64,000 nucleotides of DNA from Actinobacteria bacterium HGW-Actinobacteria-4. Its GTDB lineage: Bacteria; Actinomycetota; Actinomycetes; Actinomycetales; Demequinaceae. The stretch covers positions 248,001 to 312,000 of the forward strand of contig PHEW01000003.1 in assembly GCA_002841315.1 (NCBI GenBank), written 5' to 3'. This document shows, piece after piece, positions 49,435 through 57,200 of this stretch. Numbering within the stretch: position 1 is the first letter of the stretch; the number at the start of each line of letters is the position of its first letter. The notes under the pieces are model-generated. The model saw only the letters and a list, made by a program, of their open reading frames with translations. It made no database searches and was not told the DNA's origin. The translations under genes and the position numbers were made by a program.

Positions 49435-50295
49435 ATGGACTCGATCGCCTGTACCGCTGATGTCACCGGAAGTCACCGCAACCGTGATGCTCAAGCCGAG
49501 TGCCCTGCTTGCCAGGAAGGCTTCACCGTGGACGTGCACGGTCATGGTCATTACGCAGACGCTGACGGCGCGAAGCACCGCGATGGCGCGCCCGCTGCGT
49601 TCTGGTACCGCAAGGACGGCACGGTTGCCGTGGATTGGTTCTATCGGCACGGCGAACTGCATCGTGACGATGGGCCTGCCGTCACGCTATACCGCGGGGA
49701 CGGAACCGTGGAGGTGGAATGGGTCTATCAGCATGGCGAACTGCACTGCGACGATGGACCCGCCGCGACGTGGTACCGAAGGGGCGGAACCGTTCTGATG
49801 ACGAACTACTACCAGCACGGGGAACACCACCGCGATGACGGGCCCGCCGAGGTCTTCTACCGCAAAGACGGGAGCGTGAGTCACGAAGGTCACTTTCAGT
49901 ATGGGGAGCTCCATCGCGATGGCGCGCCTGCGTCGTTGGGGTTCCGGAAGGACGGGACTGTGTTCTGCGAGTTCTACTTCCAACGCGGCAGGCACCACCG
50001 TGAGGATGGTCCCGCGATCATCATCGAATTCGAGGGCGGAACGCGGCAGCGAGAGCAGTACTGTGTACGCGGCGCGCCTCACCGTACCGATGGGCCAGCG
50101 GAGACGGCATGGCGGTCCGACGGCACCGTGCGGGAAGAGGTCTACCGGAGGCATCGCATGCTGCATCGCACTGACGGGCCTGCTTGGATTCTGTACCGCA
50201 AGGATGGGTCTGTGAAGAGTGAGCTGTGGTACCACGAGGGCGAAGGTCTCGGAGGTTACGAAGACTGGAAGCGAAATCACAAGCTCTTTGGGTGA
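49435..50295 (+). CDS. protein built of 28-residue 'HRDDGPA...YRKDGTV' repeats
   Basis: 286 aa from the ATG at 49435 (an ATG six bases earlier is possible). TAACCT at 49423-49428 is six bases before 49435, favouring a leaderless start there. After a short Cys-containing N-terminus (CPAC), about eight tandem repeats of 28 residues follow, consensus HGELHRDDGPAxxxYRKDGTVxxEWxY, resembling MORN-like beta-hairpin repeats found in bacteria and large viruses. It ends 'EGLGGYEDWKRNHKLFG'. No enzyme motif; a binding or structural protein is likely. It fills the whole segment between two rnpB 3'-end copies. Confidence 0.8.
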   Translation: MDSIACTADVTGSHRNRDAQAECPACQEGFTVDVHGHGHYADADGAKHRDGAPAAFWYRKDGTVAVDWFYRHGELHRDDGPAVTLYRGDGTVEVEWVYQHGELHCDDGPAATWYRRGGTVLMTNYYQHGEHHRDDGPAEVFYRKDGSVSHEGHFQYGELHRDGAPASLGFRKDGTVFCEFYFQRGRHHREDGPAIIIEFEGGTRQREQYCVRGAPHRTDGPAETAWRSDGTVREEVYRRHRMLHRTDGPAWILYRKDGSVKSELWYHEGEGLGGYEDWKRNHKLFG

Positions 50296-50302
50296 AGCGT
50301 CC

Positions 50303-50332
50303 GAACCCGGCGAATCGGCCAACTCATCCGCC
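50303..50332 (+). repeat. rnpB 3'-end duplicate (att-like)
   Basis: GAACCCGGCG, four different bases, then GGCCAACTCATCCGCC (50317-50332). This matches the last 30 nt of rnpB (46854-46883) at 26 of 30 positions, with the P1 3' strand identical over 16 bp. It begins 7 bp after the repeat-protein stop and lies 16 bp before the GNAT start. Confidence 0.85.
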
Positions 50333-50347
50333 TGGCATGCTTGGGCG

Positions 50348-50911
50348 ATGAGCGCAAGCATGAAGCCCACCATCAGCCGCGTACGCGCCGACCAGTGGCG
50401 TCAGTTGCGTGACTCTCGGCTGGAGGCGCTGCGCGACCCGTTGGCGCCCCTTGCCTTCCTCGAAACCTATGAAGAGCGCCAGCACATGCCAGACGAGTTC
50501 TGGCAAGAGCGAGCCGCCGGAGCTGCCGAGGGTTCAGCGATCTCGCAATGGGTGGCTGAGGTCGATGGCGAGTGGGTAGGCACAGTCGTGGTCCTCACCT
50601 TTCGAGCCGGCGCGCGCGACTACTACGGCAACACTGTGACCGTAGATCGGGCAAACCTGGTGGGGGTCTACATCCAGCCCGACAGCAGGCGCGCAGGGCT
50701 GCTCGAGCAGTTGATCGACGCCGCGGCAGCATGGGCTGCGGACATGGGCTTCACGGCGCTGCAGCTCGATGTTCATCCTGACAATGTGGCGGCGATCAAG
50801 GCGTACCTCCGGTGCGGGTTTGTGGACACTGGCGAGCGCGTTCCCTATGGTGATACCGCTGACGTGGTGATGCGACTCGGCCTCGATGCTCGTGCGAATC
50901 GCGCCTTGTGA
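50348..50911 (+). CDS. GNAT N-acetyltransferase
   Basis: 187 aa. 'RVRADQWRQLRDSRLEALRDPLAPLAFLETYEE' opens; the CoA-binding motif region is 'ANLVGVYIQPDSRRAGLLEQLIDAAAAWAADMGFTALQLDVHPDNVAAIKAYLRCGFVDTGERVPYG', typical of Acetyltransf_1. Substrate unknown. The ATG at 50348 is 15 bp after the rnpB-end duplicate; ATG 50360 is an alternative. If the preceding segment is an insertion, this gene originally followed rnpB directly. Confidence 0.85.
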   Translation: MSASMKPTISRVRADQWRQLRDSRLEALRDPLAPLAFLETYEERQHMPDEFWQERAAGAAEGSAISQWVAEVDGEWVGTVVVLTFRAGARDYYGNTVTVDRANLVGVYIQPDSRRAGLLEQLIDAAAAWAADMGFTALQLDVHPDNVAAIKAYLRCGFVDTGERVPYGDTADVVMRLGLDARANRAL

Positions 50912-50927
50912 GGACTACTCTCGCTGA

Positions 50928-52112
50928 GTGAGCGAAAACAGCAGGCGCGACGAGCGCAATCGGCCTCCTAGCGTGCCGCGTCGCATGCCCACGTCGATTC
51001 CGCCCCGGAGCGCGCCCGGCGGAGTCGCACGAGCGCCAGAGAGTCCGCAGCCGCAGCGTTCCAGCGTCCGGCCCCGACCTTCTGGGAACCAACCCGCGCG
51101 TCGTCAACCGGGGCCCGTGCAAGCTCGCGGCACGCAACCAGCCCCGCAACGCCCGGATCACGCACGGCCGCGCGCGACGCGACGCCGCCACCCAGTGCGA
51201 AGGGTCGTGCTCGCGCTTCTCCTGATCCTGCTGCTCGTGGCTGGCGGCCTCTGGCTGTGGGTGGAGTCCAAGATCAACCACGTCGAGGCGCTCAGCGGCG
51301 CCGCCGACACCCCAGGGCAGACGTACCTGATTGTCGGCTCAGACTCACGGGAAGGGTGGCGGGACGACGGCACTGAGGGTGCCCGCACCGACACCATCAT
51401 CGTGATGCACAAACCGGAAGACGGACCCACCGCCCTGATTAGCATTCCCCGGGACTCCTACGTTGAGATACCGGGCTACGCCAATAACAAGATCAACGCA
51501 GCGTTTGCCTTTGGCGGCCCGGAGTTGCTGGTACAGACGGTGGAGAACCTCACAGGGTTGACGGTCGACCACTACCTGGAGGTGGGGTTTCTCGGGGTGA
51601 CCGACGTTGTGGACGCGCTTGGCGGCGTTGAGCTGTGTCTTGACCGCGACGTGGACGATTGGCGGAGCAAGCTCCAGTGGGAGGCCGGTTGCCACCTCGC
51701 GGACGGCACCACTGCTTTGGCGTTCTCGCGGATGCGCTACAGCGACCCCATCGGCGACATCGGGCGCACCGAGCGTCAGCAACAGCTCATTTCCGTAGTC
51801 GCTCGCGACGCGTCGAGTCAGTCAACCTTGCTCAACCCGGCCAAACTGCTACGAGTGACGAACGCTGGACTCAACTCATTGAGGGTCAGCGATGGCACGC
51901 GGGCCCTGGACCTGATCGGAGCCGCCCTGGCCTTCAAGAGTGCTCAGGGCGACCAAGCCGTCACGGGAACACCGCCCCTCGTGAGCATCGGCCACACGGT
52001 GGAGGGTGTGGGTTCGACCGTGTTGCTCGATGCCGATGCCAGCGCTGCGTTTTGGAGCAGCATCGCCAACGGTGACTACGCGCCCGGCACCACGGTGGGC
52101 GGATTCAACTAA
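50928..52112 (+). CDS. LytR-CpsA-Psr (LCP) family protein
   Basis: 394 aa. The first ~85 residues are cytoplasmic, Arg/Pro-rich and disordered; one transmembrane helix follows ('VVLALLLILLLVAGGLWLWV'); the extracytoplasmic LCP domain has 'YLIVGSDSREGW', 'ARTDTIIVMHKPEDGPTALISIPRDSYVEIPG' and 'FSRMRYSDPIGDIGRTERQQQLI', the Arg/Asp residues that bind polyprenyl-phosphate headgroups. LCP enzymes attach glycopolymers to peptidoglycan. A TACTCT box (50916-50921) lies six bases before the GTG. The O-antigen-ligase-like gene follows, suggesting an envelope polysaccharide unit. Confidence 0.92.
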   Translation: MSENSRRDERNRPPSVPRRMPTSIPPRSAPGGVARAPESPQPQRSSVRPRPSGNQPARRQPGPVQARGTQPAPQRPDHARPRATRRRHPVRRVVLALLLILLLVAGGLWLWVESKINHVEALSGAADTPGQTYLIVGSDSREGWRDDGTEGARTDTIIVMHKPEDGPTALISIPRDSYVEIPGYANNKINAAFAFGGPELLVQTVENLTGLTVDHYLEVGFLGVTDVVDALGGVELCLDRDVDDWRSKLQWEAGCHLADGTTALAFSRMRYSDPIGDIGRTERQQQLISVVARDASSQSTLLNPAKLLRVTNAGLNSLRVSDGTRALDLIGAALAFKSAQGDQAVTGTPPLVSIGHTVEGVGSTVLLDADASAAFWSSIANGDYAPGTTVGGFN

Positions 52113-52212
52113 CGCGGGACGTACCCCCAGACCGGTAGGATCGGGCCGTTGGGATCGCTGGGGTGATGCCAACCCCACCAGACACTTCCCCGGGTCGAGG
52201 AGCCAGCCAGCC

Positions 52213-53592
52213 ATGGCGCAGCACACGCTCGTTCACTTCGTTCGCCGAGTTAAGACCTCGGCGCGCGTGCGCGACTACCTCACCGTGTGGGTAGTGGTGC
52301 TGCTGATGTCCGGACAGGGCTTCCGCCACCTGCTGGGCCTGCCCGCCTATGGCGTACTGTGCGCGCTGACCGTGGCCGCCGTTGCCGTCGCTTTCCACAG
52401 CACGCGTAGGAAGCTCGACGTCCCGTTTCTCATCGCTGCGTTCGTCGGCCTTGCTGCGCTGAGCGTGCTGTGGTCCGCGACCCGCACCGTCAGCGCACTC
52501 GCGGTGGTGGTTCTGCTGGTCACCACCTACATCGCCGTGGCGACGGTGCGCGGAGCGAGCAGTGGCCGCTTCCTGGAATTACTGTTCCGGGGCTTCCAAA
52601 TCAGCCTGTTCCTTGGCCTCGCCTTCGAGGTTGCGGTCGCATTGATCATCCGCAAGCCGGTCCTGCCACTGTTCCGCGACCTTTCCAGCATCGAAGGGGT
52701 GGACGACGGCGTAGCCGCGATCGAGTGGTCCGAGAATCTGTTGCTTTCGGGCGGCCCCATTCAGGGCTTTGTTGGCAACCGCAATCCCTTTGGCACGATC
52801 GCGCTATTCGCGGCGGTGCTGGCGGTGGTGCTCTGGCTGGAGGGCCGGATCAAGCGCGCCGATGCTTGGGTCACGGTGGCGGCCGCTTCTGCCGTGCACC
52901 TGCTGACGCTCTCCGCGACCGTAACGGTGTCCATCTTGTTCCTTGGCGGACTCATGATCGCGGCTTTCGCCATCCGGGCAGTTCGCGAGCCCCTCAAGCG
53001 GCCCTTGTCCTTCATGACGCTCGCGTTTACCGCCGTTGCAGGCGTGCTCACCATCAAGTTTCGCGATGAGATCTTTGGCATGGTGGACCGCGGGCCGGAC
53101 GCCACCAACCGCACAGCGATCTGGGAGGCTGTGGTGCAGTTTGCGGCTCAGCGACCCGAGGGCTGGGGATATGTGGGCTACTGGCCCGTATGGGAGCATC
53201 CGTACTCGAGCATTAGCGAGGAAGCGAACAAGTTCGCCGCTCACTCTCACAACGCCTACCTCGATGCATGGCTCCAATTGGGGCTGGTGGGGCTCGCGCT
53301 CCTGCTTGTCATGGTGGTGGTGCTATTCGGCAGCATGTGGCGACTCGTCGAACGCGCAGGGCGCACGGATACGTACATTCCCATCGCGTGGGCTCTGCTG
53401 ACGGCCGCGCTGGTGTTGCAGGCGCTTACCGAATCGCGTTTGCTTGTCGAGGGTGGATGGTTCTTGCTGGTCGCCCTCTATTGCACGGGCCCGCAACTGT
53501 TTAAGCTTACGATCGTTGATCCCGAGTTGGTGCACTCCGCGGCCGCGATTGAGGCTCCGCCGGGCCCAAACCCCAGCGAACCGCGCGAGTAG
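52213..53592 (+). CDS. O-antigen ligase/polymerase-like membrane protein
   Basis: 459 aa with about ten hydrophobic segments. The Wzy_C/WaaL-type periplasmic loop is recognisable: 'GNRNPFGTIALFAAVLAVVL' and 'WGYVGYWPVWEHPY...EEANKFAAHSHNAYLDAWLQLGLVGLALLL', with the conserved HNxY motif. It probably ligates or polymerises a lipid-linked polysaccharide outside the membrane. The ATG at 52213 starts the family match; the frame is open 69 codons earlier. Its last 86 bases overlap, tail-to-tail, with the MpaB-like gene. Confidence 0.87.
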   Translation: MAQHTLVHFVRRVKTSARVRDYLTVWVVVLLMSGQGFRHLLGLPAYGVLCALTVAAVAVAFHSTRRKLDVPFLIAAFVGLAALSVLWSATRTVSALAVVVLLVTTYIAVATVRGASSGRFLELLFRGFQISLFLGLAFEVAVALIIRKPVLPLFRDLSSIEGVDDGVAAIEWSENLLLSGGPIQGFVGNRNPFGTIALFAAVLAVVLWLEGRIKRADAWVTVAAASAVHLLTLSATVTVSILFLGGLMIAAFAIRAVREPLKRPLSFMTLAFTAVAGVLTIKFRDEIFGMVDRGPDATNRTAIWEAVVQFAAQRPEGWGYVGYWPVWEHPYSSISEEANKFAAHSHNAYLDAWLQLGLVGLALLLVMVVVLFGSMWRLVERAGRTDTYIPIAWALLTAALVLQALTESRLLVEGGWFLLVALYCTGPQLFKLTIVDPELVHSAAAIEAPPGPNPSEPRE

Positions 53593-54409
53593 CCAGCTCA
53601 CCGCCCCAATCACCCATGGCGCGCGTCGACCAGCGGTTGATCTGGAGTTCCTCGCGCGCCCACGTGGGCAAGAGTGAAACGGCGCCCGCCGCGAGGAAGC
53701 CGTAGGCTCCCCGTGCCACCCACGGCAAAGGGGGCTCGCGTAGCAAGAATCGCGCGGTGTCGAGTGCGGCCGGCGTCGCGGCGAGCTCAGGGCGGTAGGC
53801 GTCGAACGCCGCAGCGAGCTCGGCAGTTGTCATCGGAACGTTGGTGGCGCCTAGCGCAAGGGCGATGCGGCCAGACTGGGCGACATACTCGTCGGCATCC
53901 TCGGGCGTAATTGGCCGGTCGCCGTAGCGCTGGTAGGCACGGAGAAACGAATCCGCCTCGGCAATGTGCACCCAAGCCAAGAGGTGAGGATCGCTTGCGC
54001 GGTACTCACGGCCGTCGGGAGCCTTGCCGCGGACCCGCTCGTGGACCATACGGACGCGGTCGATCATTTCTTGGGCATGCTCTGCAGTGGCGAACGTCGT
54101 GTACGCAAGGAATGTCGAGGTACGAGCCAGGCGTCCCCACGGATCGCCGCGAAACCCCGAGTGACCCGCGACCCCCGCCATGGCGAGCGGGTGGAGGGAC
54201 TGCAGCAGCAGCGCTCTCAGTCCGCCCACAAACGTTGAGGCGTCGCCGTGGACGCGTCTGATGGCACTGCCGGGCGGAAACCACCTCGGTCCCGGGGTGC
54301 CGTGGATGCGCGCGCGGGCCGCATACCCATCGCTGCCGGCGATCTTGGTGAAAAGGATGTGGCCCGCGCGTGCACGTGCGCGCTCCACGGTACTGCGGCG
54401 GGAGGTCAT
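53507..54409 (-). CDS. oxygenase MpaB family protein (DUF2236)
   Basis: 300 aa. Family features: 'GSAIRRVHGDASTFVGGLRALLLQSLHPLAMAGVAGHSGFRGDPWGRLARTSTFLAYTTFATAEHAQ', with the His and Arg typical of the haem-like site of latex-clearing/MpaB proteins, and 'DPHLLAWVHIAEADSFLRAYQRYG'. A GATACT box (minus strand, 54421-54416) lies six bases before the ATG. It overlaps the preceding plus-strand gene by 86 bp at the 3' end, where codons for the last ~28 residues are shared in antisense. Confidence 0.88.
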   Translation of the reverse strand: MTSRRSTVERARARAGHILFTKIAGSDGYAARARIHGTPGPRWFPPGSAIRRVHGDASTFVGGLRALLLQSLHPLAMAGVAGHSGFRGDPWGRLARTSTFLAYTTFATAEHAQEMIDRVRMVHERVRGKAPDGREYRASDPHLLAWVHIAEADSFLRAYQRYGDRPITPEDADEYVAQSGRIALALGATNVPMTTAELAAAFDAYRPELAATPAALDTARFLLREPPLPWVARGAYGFLAAGAVSLLPTWAREELQINRWSTRAMGDWGGELATRAVRWGLGPAEPQSRPRSAPTRDQRS

Positions 54410-54428
54410 GTCCTCAGTATCACCCGGA

Positions 54429-55271
54429 TTACTTCTCTGGCTTTTTCACCTTCTTGGCAAGGTGCTGCGCAGCCTGCTTCTCACGGTTCTTGGCGTCCTT
54501 GGCGCGCAGTTCCCCCCGCTGATGCAGCAAGGCGGCAACGGCAGCAGCGCCGACGATGCCGGCCCCGTTGAGCAACTCCGCCGGCACAATCGGTGCCCGG
54601 AGCTTGAGGTGAGGCAGGAACATGTGGTGTGACTTCGAGACCCCGCCACCCACAATGATCAGGTCCGGCCACAGCAACTTCTCGATCTCCTCGAAGTAGC
54701 GCTGGAGGTGCGCGATCCACGCGTCCCAGTCAAGGCCATGGCGCTCGCGCGCGGATTCGGCCGCGTACTCCTCGGCGTCTTCCCCATTGATGATGAGGTG
54801 GCCAAACTCAGTGTTCGCCACCAGTTGACCGTCGGCGATCAGCGCCGTGCCAATACCAGTGCCGAGCGTCGCCAAGAACACCACTCCGTCTTCACCGTGC
54901 GCCGCGCCGTACTTGAACTCGCCATAGCCAGCGGCGTCGCCGTCGTTGAGGACCGTGACGTCGCGGCCGATCCGATCGCGGACCAGGTGCTCGAGGTTGA
55001 CGCCCACCCAAGAGTCGTCCACGTTCGCGGCGGTCATGACCACGCCGTGCAGAATCACGCCGGGAAACGTGATGCCGATAGGCACCTCGGGTCCCGGCTT
55101 GAACTCGGTGATGCACCTGGCGATCGCCTTCACCACAGCGGCAGGGGTCGAGGGTTGCGGCGTGGGGATGCGGTAGCGCTCCGCCAGAAACTTTCCGTTC
55201 TTGAGGTTGACGGGCGCGGCCTTGATGCCCGTTCCACCTACGTCGACGCCGAGTGCGATGCGCTTAGTCAT
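54429..55271 (-). CDS. ppgK: polyphosphate glucokinase
   Basis: 280 aa ROK-fold kinase phosphorylating glucose with polyphosphate or ATP. 'ALGVDVGGTGIKAAPVNL' (phosphate loop), 'VLNDGDAAGYGEFKYGA' with the catalytic Asp, and 'VVFLATLGTGIGTALIADGQLVANTEFGHLIING' are diagnostic of PpgK. The C-terminal tail is Lys-rich (KDAKNREKQAAQHLAKKVKKPEK). The ATG overlaps the map stop (ATGA), so the two are co-translated. Confidence 0.95.
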   Translation of the reverse strand: MTKRIALGVDVGGTGIKAAPVNLKNGKFLAERYRIPTPQPSTPAAVVKAIARCITEFKPGPEVPIGITFPGVILHGVVMTAANVDDSWVGVNLEHLVRDRIGRDVTVLNDGDAAGYGEFKYGAAHGEDGVVFLATLGTGIGTALIADGQLVANTEFGHLIINGEDAEEYAAESARERHGLDWDAWIAHLQRYFEEIEKLLWPDLIIVGGGVSKSHHMFLPHLKLRAPIVPAELLNGAGIVGAAAVAALLHQRGELRAKDAKNREKQAAQHLAKKVKKPEK

Positions 55272-56149
55272 GGAAGAGTCAACACCTCCGGGCCGGACTC
55301 CGTCATGAGCACCGTGTGCTCGAACTGGGCTACCCACGAACCGTCGGCCGTGACGACTGTCCAGCCGTCGTCCCACTCGAGGTTGTCTTGTGAACCGTCC
55401 ACGAGCATCGGCTCAACGGTGAACACCATGTTGGGCACGAGCACGTCGGCGTGCATGGGGGCGGCGTCGTAGTGGGGGATGACCAGCCCAGTGTGGAATG
55501 CGGGGCCAACACCGTGGCCGGTGTAGTCGCGCACCGACTCATAGCCGTGGCGCGCCGCGTACTTCTCGATCACGCGCCCGATCACGTTCGCCTCGCGGCC
55601 CGGTAGCGCTGCCTTGATGCCGCGCATCATCGCCTCGTGAGTGACCTCCACGAGCTTGCGCGAGCGCTCCGAGCCTTCGCCTGCGATGAACGAGCCACAG
55701 TTATCGCCGTGCACCCCGTTCTTGAACGCGGTGATGTCCACCTTGACGATGTCGCCTTCTTGGATGACGGTGTCATCGGGGATGCCGTGGCAAATGACCT
55801 CATTGACCGACGTACACAGCGAGGCCGGGAAGGGCGGTCTGCCCGCGCTACCCGGGTAACCAAGCGTGGAGGGGTAGGCGCCGTGGTCAAGCACGAATTC
55901 GTAGCCGACGCGGTCGAGTTCAGTGGTTGTCACGCCAGGGGCCACGTGCTTCCCGACCTCGGCCAGGGCCTGCGCGGCGAGCTTGGCGCTGACGCGAATC
56001 TTGTCGATCAGCTCGGGGGAGTGGACGTCACCGCCGCCCCACCGGGCCGCGCGCTTCTTGCCCACATACTCGGGCCGGGCGATCTCGCGAGGGACGGGGC
56101 GCATCGGCGGCACCAGACCTTTGACAATGCTCTCGCGTACGGGACCCAT
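55268..56149 (-). CDS. map: methionine aminopeptidase type I
   Basis: 293 aa, with the ~35-residue N-terminal extension common in actinobacterial MapB-type enzymes. Metal ligands appear in 'VIQEGDIVKVDITAFKNGVHGDNCGSF' (two Asp), 'GHGVGPAFHT' (His), 'FTVEPMLVDG' (Glu) and 'QFEHTVLMTESG' (Glu). It removes initiator Met after deformylation. A TAGACT box (minus strand, 56162-56157) lies 7 nt before the ATG. Divergent from the small SPOR-like gene, 31 bp apart. Confidence 0.95.
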   Translation of the reverse strand: MGPVRESIVKGLVPPMRPVPREIARPEYVGKKRAARWGGGDVHSPELIDKIRVSAKLAAQALAEVGKHVAPGVTTTELDRVGYEFVLDHGAYPSTLGYPGSAGRPPFPASLCTSVNEVICHGIPDDTVIQEGDIVKVDITAFKNGVHGDNCGSFIAGEGSERSRKLVEVTHEAMMRGIKAALPGREANVIGRVIEKYAARHGYESVRDYTGHGVGPAFHTGLVIPHYDAAPMHADVLVPNMVFTVEPMLVDGSQDNLEWDDGWTVVTADGSWVAQFEHTVLMTESGPEVLTLP

Positions 56150-56180
56150 AGGTGGCAGTCTATGGGTGGAGGCGATCGCA

Positions 56181-56384
56181 ATGACAGCAGACGGCACCGA
56201 CAAGGTCGAGTACTTCTACAACACGCGCACGCAAATGGTCGAAAGAGGGCGCCAGAGTCCGTGGGAACACCTGATGGGTCCCTACGACTCCTTCGCCGAC
56301 GCGACCCAAGCGCTTGAGACCGCCAAGAAACGCAACCAGGAGTGGCGCGAGGACGAAGCCGACTGGCAGGGCGAAGACTCCTAG
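56181..56384 (+). CDS. small SPOR-like protein
   Basis: 67 aa, highly charged: 'DKVEYFYNTRTQMVERGRQSPWEHLMGPYDSFADATQALETAKKRNQEWREDEADW'. It matches the short actinobacterial proteins annotated as SPOR-domain, found beside map. GTGGAGG at 56166-56172 gives good spacing to the ATG at 56181. The role is unknown. Too small to hold a full SPOR domain, so the label is tentative. Confidence 0.75.
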   Translation: MTADGTDKVEYFYNTRTQMVERGRQSPWEHLMGPYDSFADATQALETAKKRNQEWREDEADWQGEDS

Positions 56385-56397
56385 CGCTGGTCGCGGG

Positions 56398-57081
56398 TCA
56401 TGGCTTGGCGCGCTCAAGTCCTTCGAGGATCAAGTCGAGGCCGAACTCGAAGCCCGATTCCGTGCCGTGTTGCGCCTCGTACGCGTGGGCCTCGATGTGG
56501 GTGATGAGGTGCGGCACCTCGCCGCCGGCCGCGGCGCGCACCATGTCGAAGATGGAGCCGTCTGCCAGCTGGGGCGCGAGAGCGAAGTCGATCATCTGCT
56601 GGGTGAAGCCAAAGATGTGCCCGTCGATCACGTGGTGGGCGTGGTAGATAACGTCGGGCGAGAATCCGCCTTCAGTGAGGTGAGCGAGGCAGGTGTCGAT
56701 GTAGCGCAGTCTTGCCGGTGGGATCCCCGGGGTCTGAAGGCCGCAGGCCCATGGGTGACGCATGAGTGACTCATGAACGGAGATTGCGATGCGGCGCAGC
56801 GCGGGGCGCCAGGGCTCGCCGTCCGTGTCGATCTCCGCCTGAGCCCACACCTTGTCGGTGATGGCCGTGACGAGGTCGCCTTTGTTCTTGACATGGTTGT
56901 AGAGAGACATTGCCTCGACGCCGACCGCGGCGCCGAGTTTGCGCATGCTCAGCGAGTTGAGGCCGTCGGCATCGGCGATGGCGAGCGCGGCTTCAAGGAC
57001 AGTTTGGCGACTCAGTGGCTCGCGACTTGATGGCGCGCGCCTCGACGGCCCGCGATTGGAAGGCTGAGCCTTGGCGGTCAC
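56398..57081 (-). CDS. TetR-family repressor of the adjacent oxidoreductase
   Basis: 227 aa from the GTG at 57081, with GAGGAGGG ahead of it. HTH 'QTVLEAALAIADADGLNSLSMRKLGAAVGVEAMSLYNHVKNKGDLVTAITDKV', preceded by a basic tail (RGPSRRAPSSREPLSR). The C-terminal domain is TetR_C_1-like. It is paralogous to the TetR at 39977 and, like it, is divergent from a single target gene with two operators in the gap. Confidence 0.9.
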   Translation of the reverse strand: MTAKAQPSNRGPSRRAPSSREPLSRQTVLEAALAIADADGLNSLSMRKLGAAVGVEAMSLYNHVKNKGDLVTAITDKVWAQAEIDTDGEPWRPALRRIAISVHESLMRHPWACGLQTPGIPPARLRYIDTCLAHLTEGGFSPDVIYHAHHVIDGHIFGFTQQMIDFALAPQLADGSIFDMVRAAAGGEVPHLITHIEAHAYEAQHGTESGFEFGLDLILEGLERAKP

Positions 57082-57103
57082 GGACCCTCCTCGCGCGTTG
57101 CGG

Positions 57104-57156
57104 TTGACAAACTTACTATGTAATCCTACTGTTGCACATGATGACTTACGCCGTAT
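57104..57156 (+). promoter_or_regulatory. promoter and two TetR operators of the oxidoreductase gene
   Basis: -35 TTGACA (57104-57109), 17-bp spacer, -10 TACTGT (57127-57132). Operator 1 TTACTATGTAA (57113-57123) lies in the spacer; operator 2 TTACGCCGTAT (57146-57156) follows the predicted start, 33 bp centre to centre. Both are preceded by C and share TTAC-N3-GTAW. Confidence 0.75.
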
Positions 57157-57200
57157 GTTCGGCGTGTGTTGGGGTTCCGTCACCACGCAAAGGGGAGATC

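Noticed and set aside
46922..50332. prophage or transposon
   Set aside because: No integrase, transposase, terminase or structural gene is present; only the rnpB-end copies suggest mobility.
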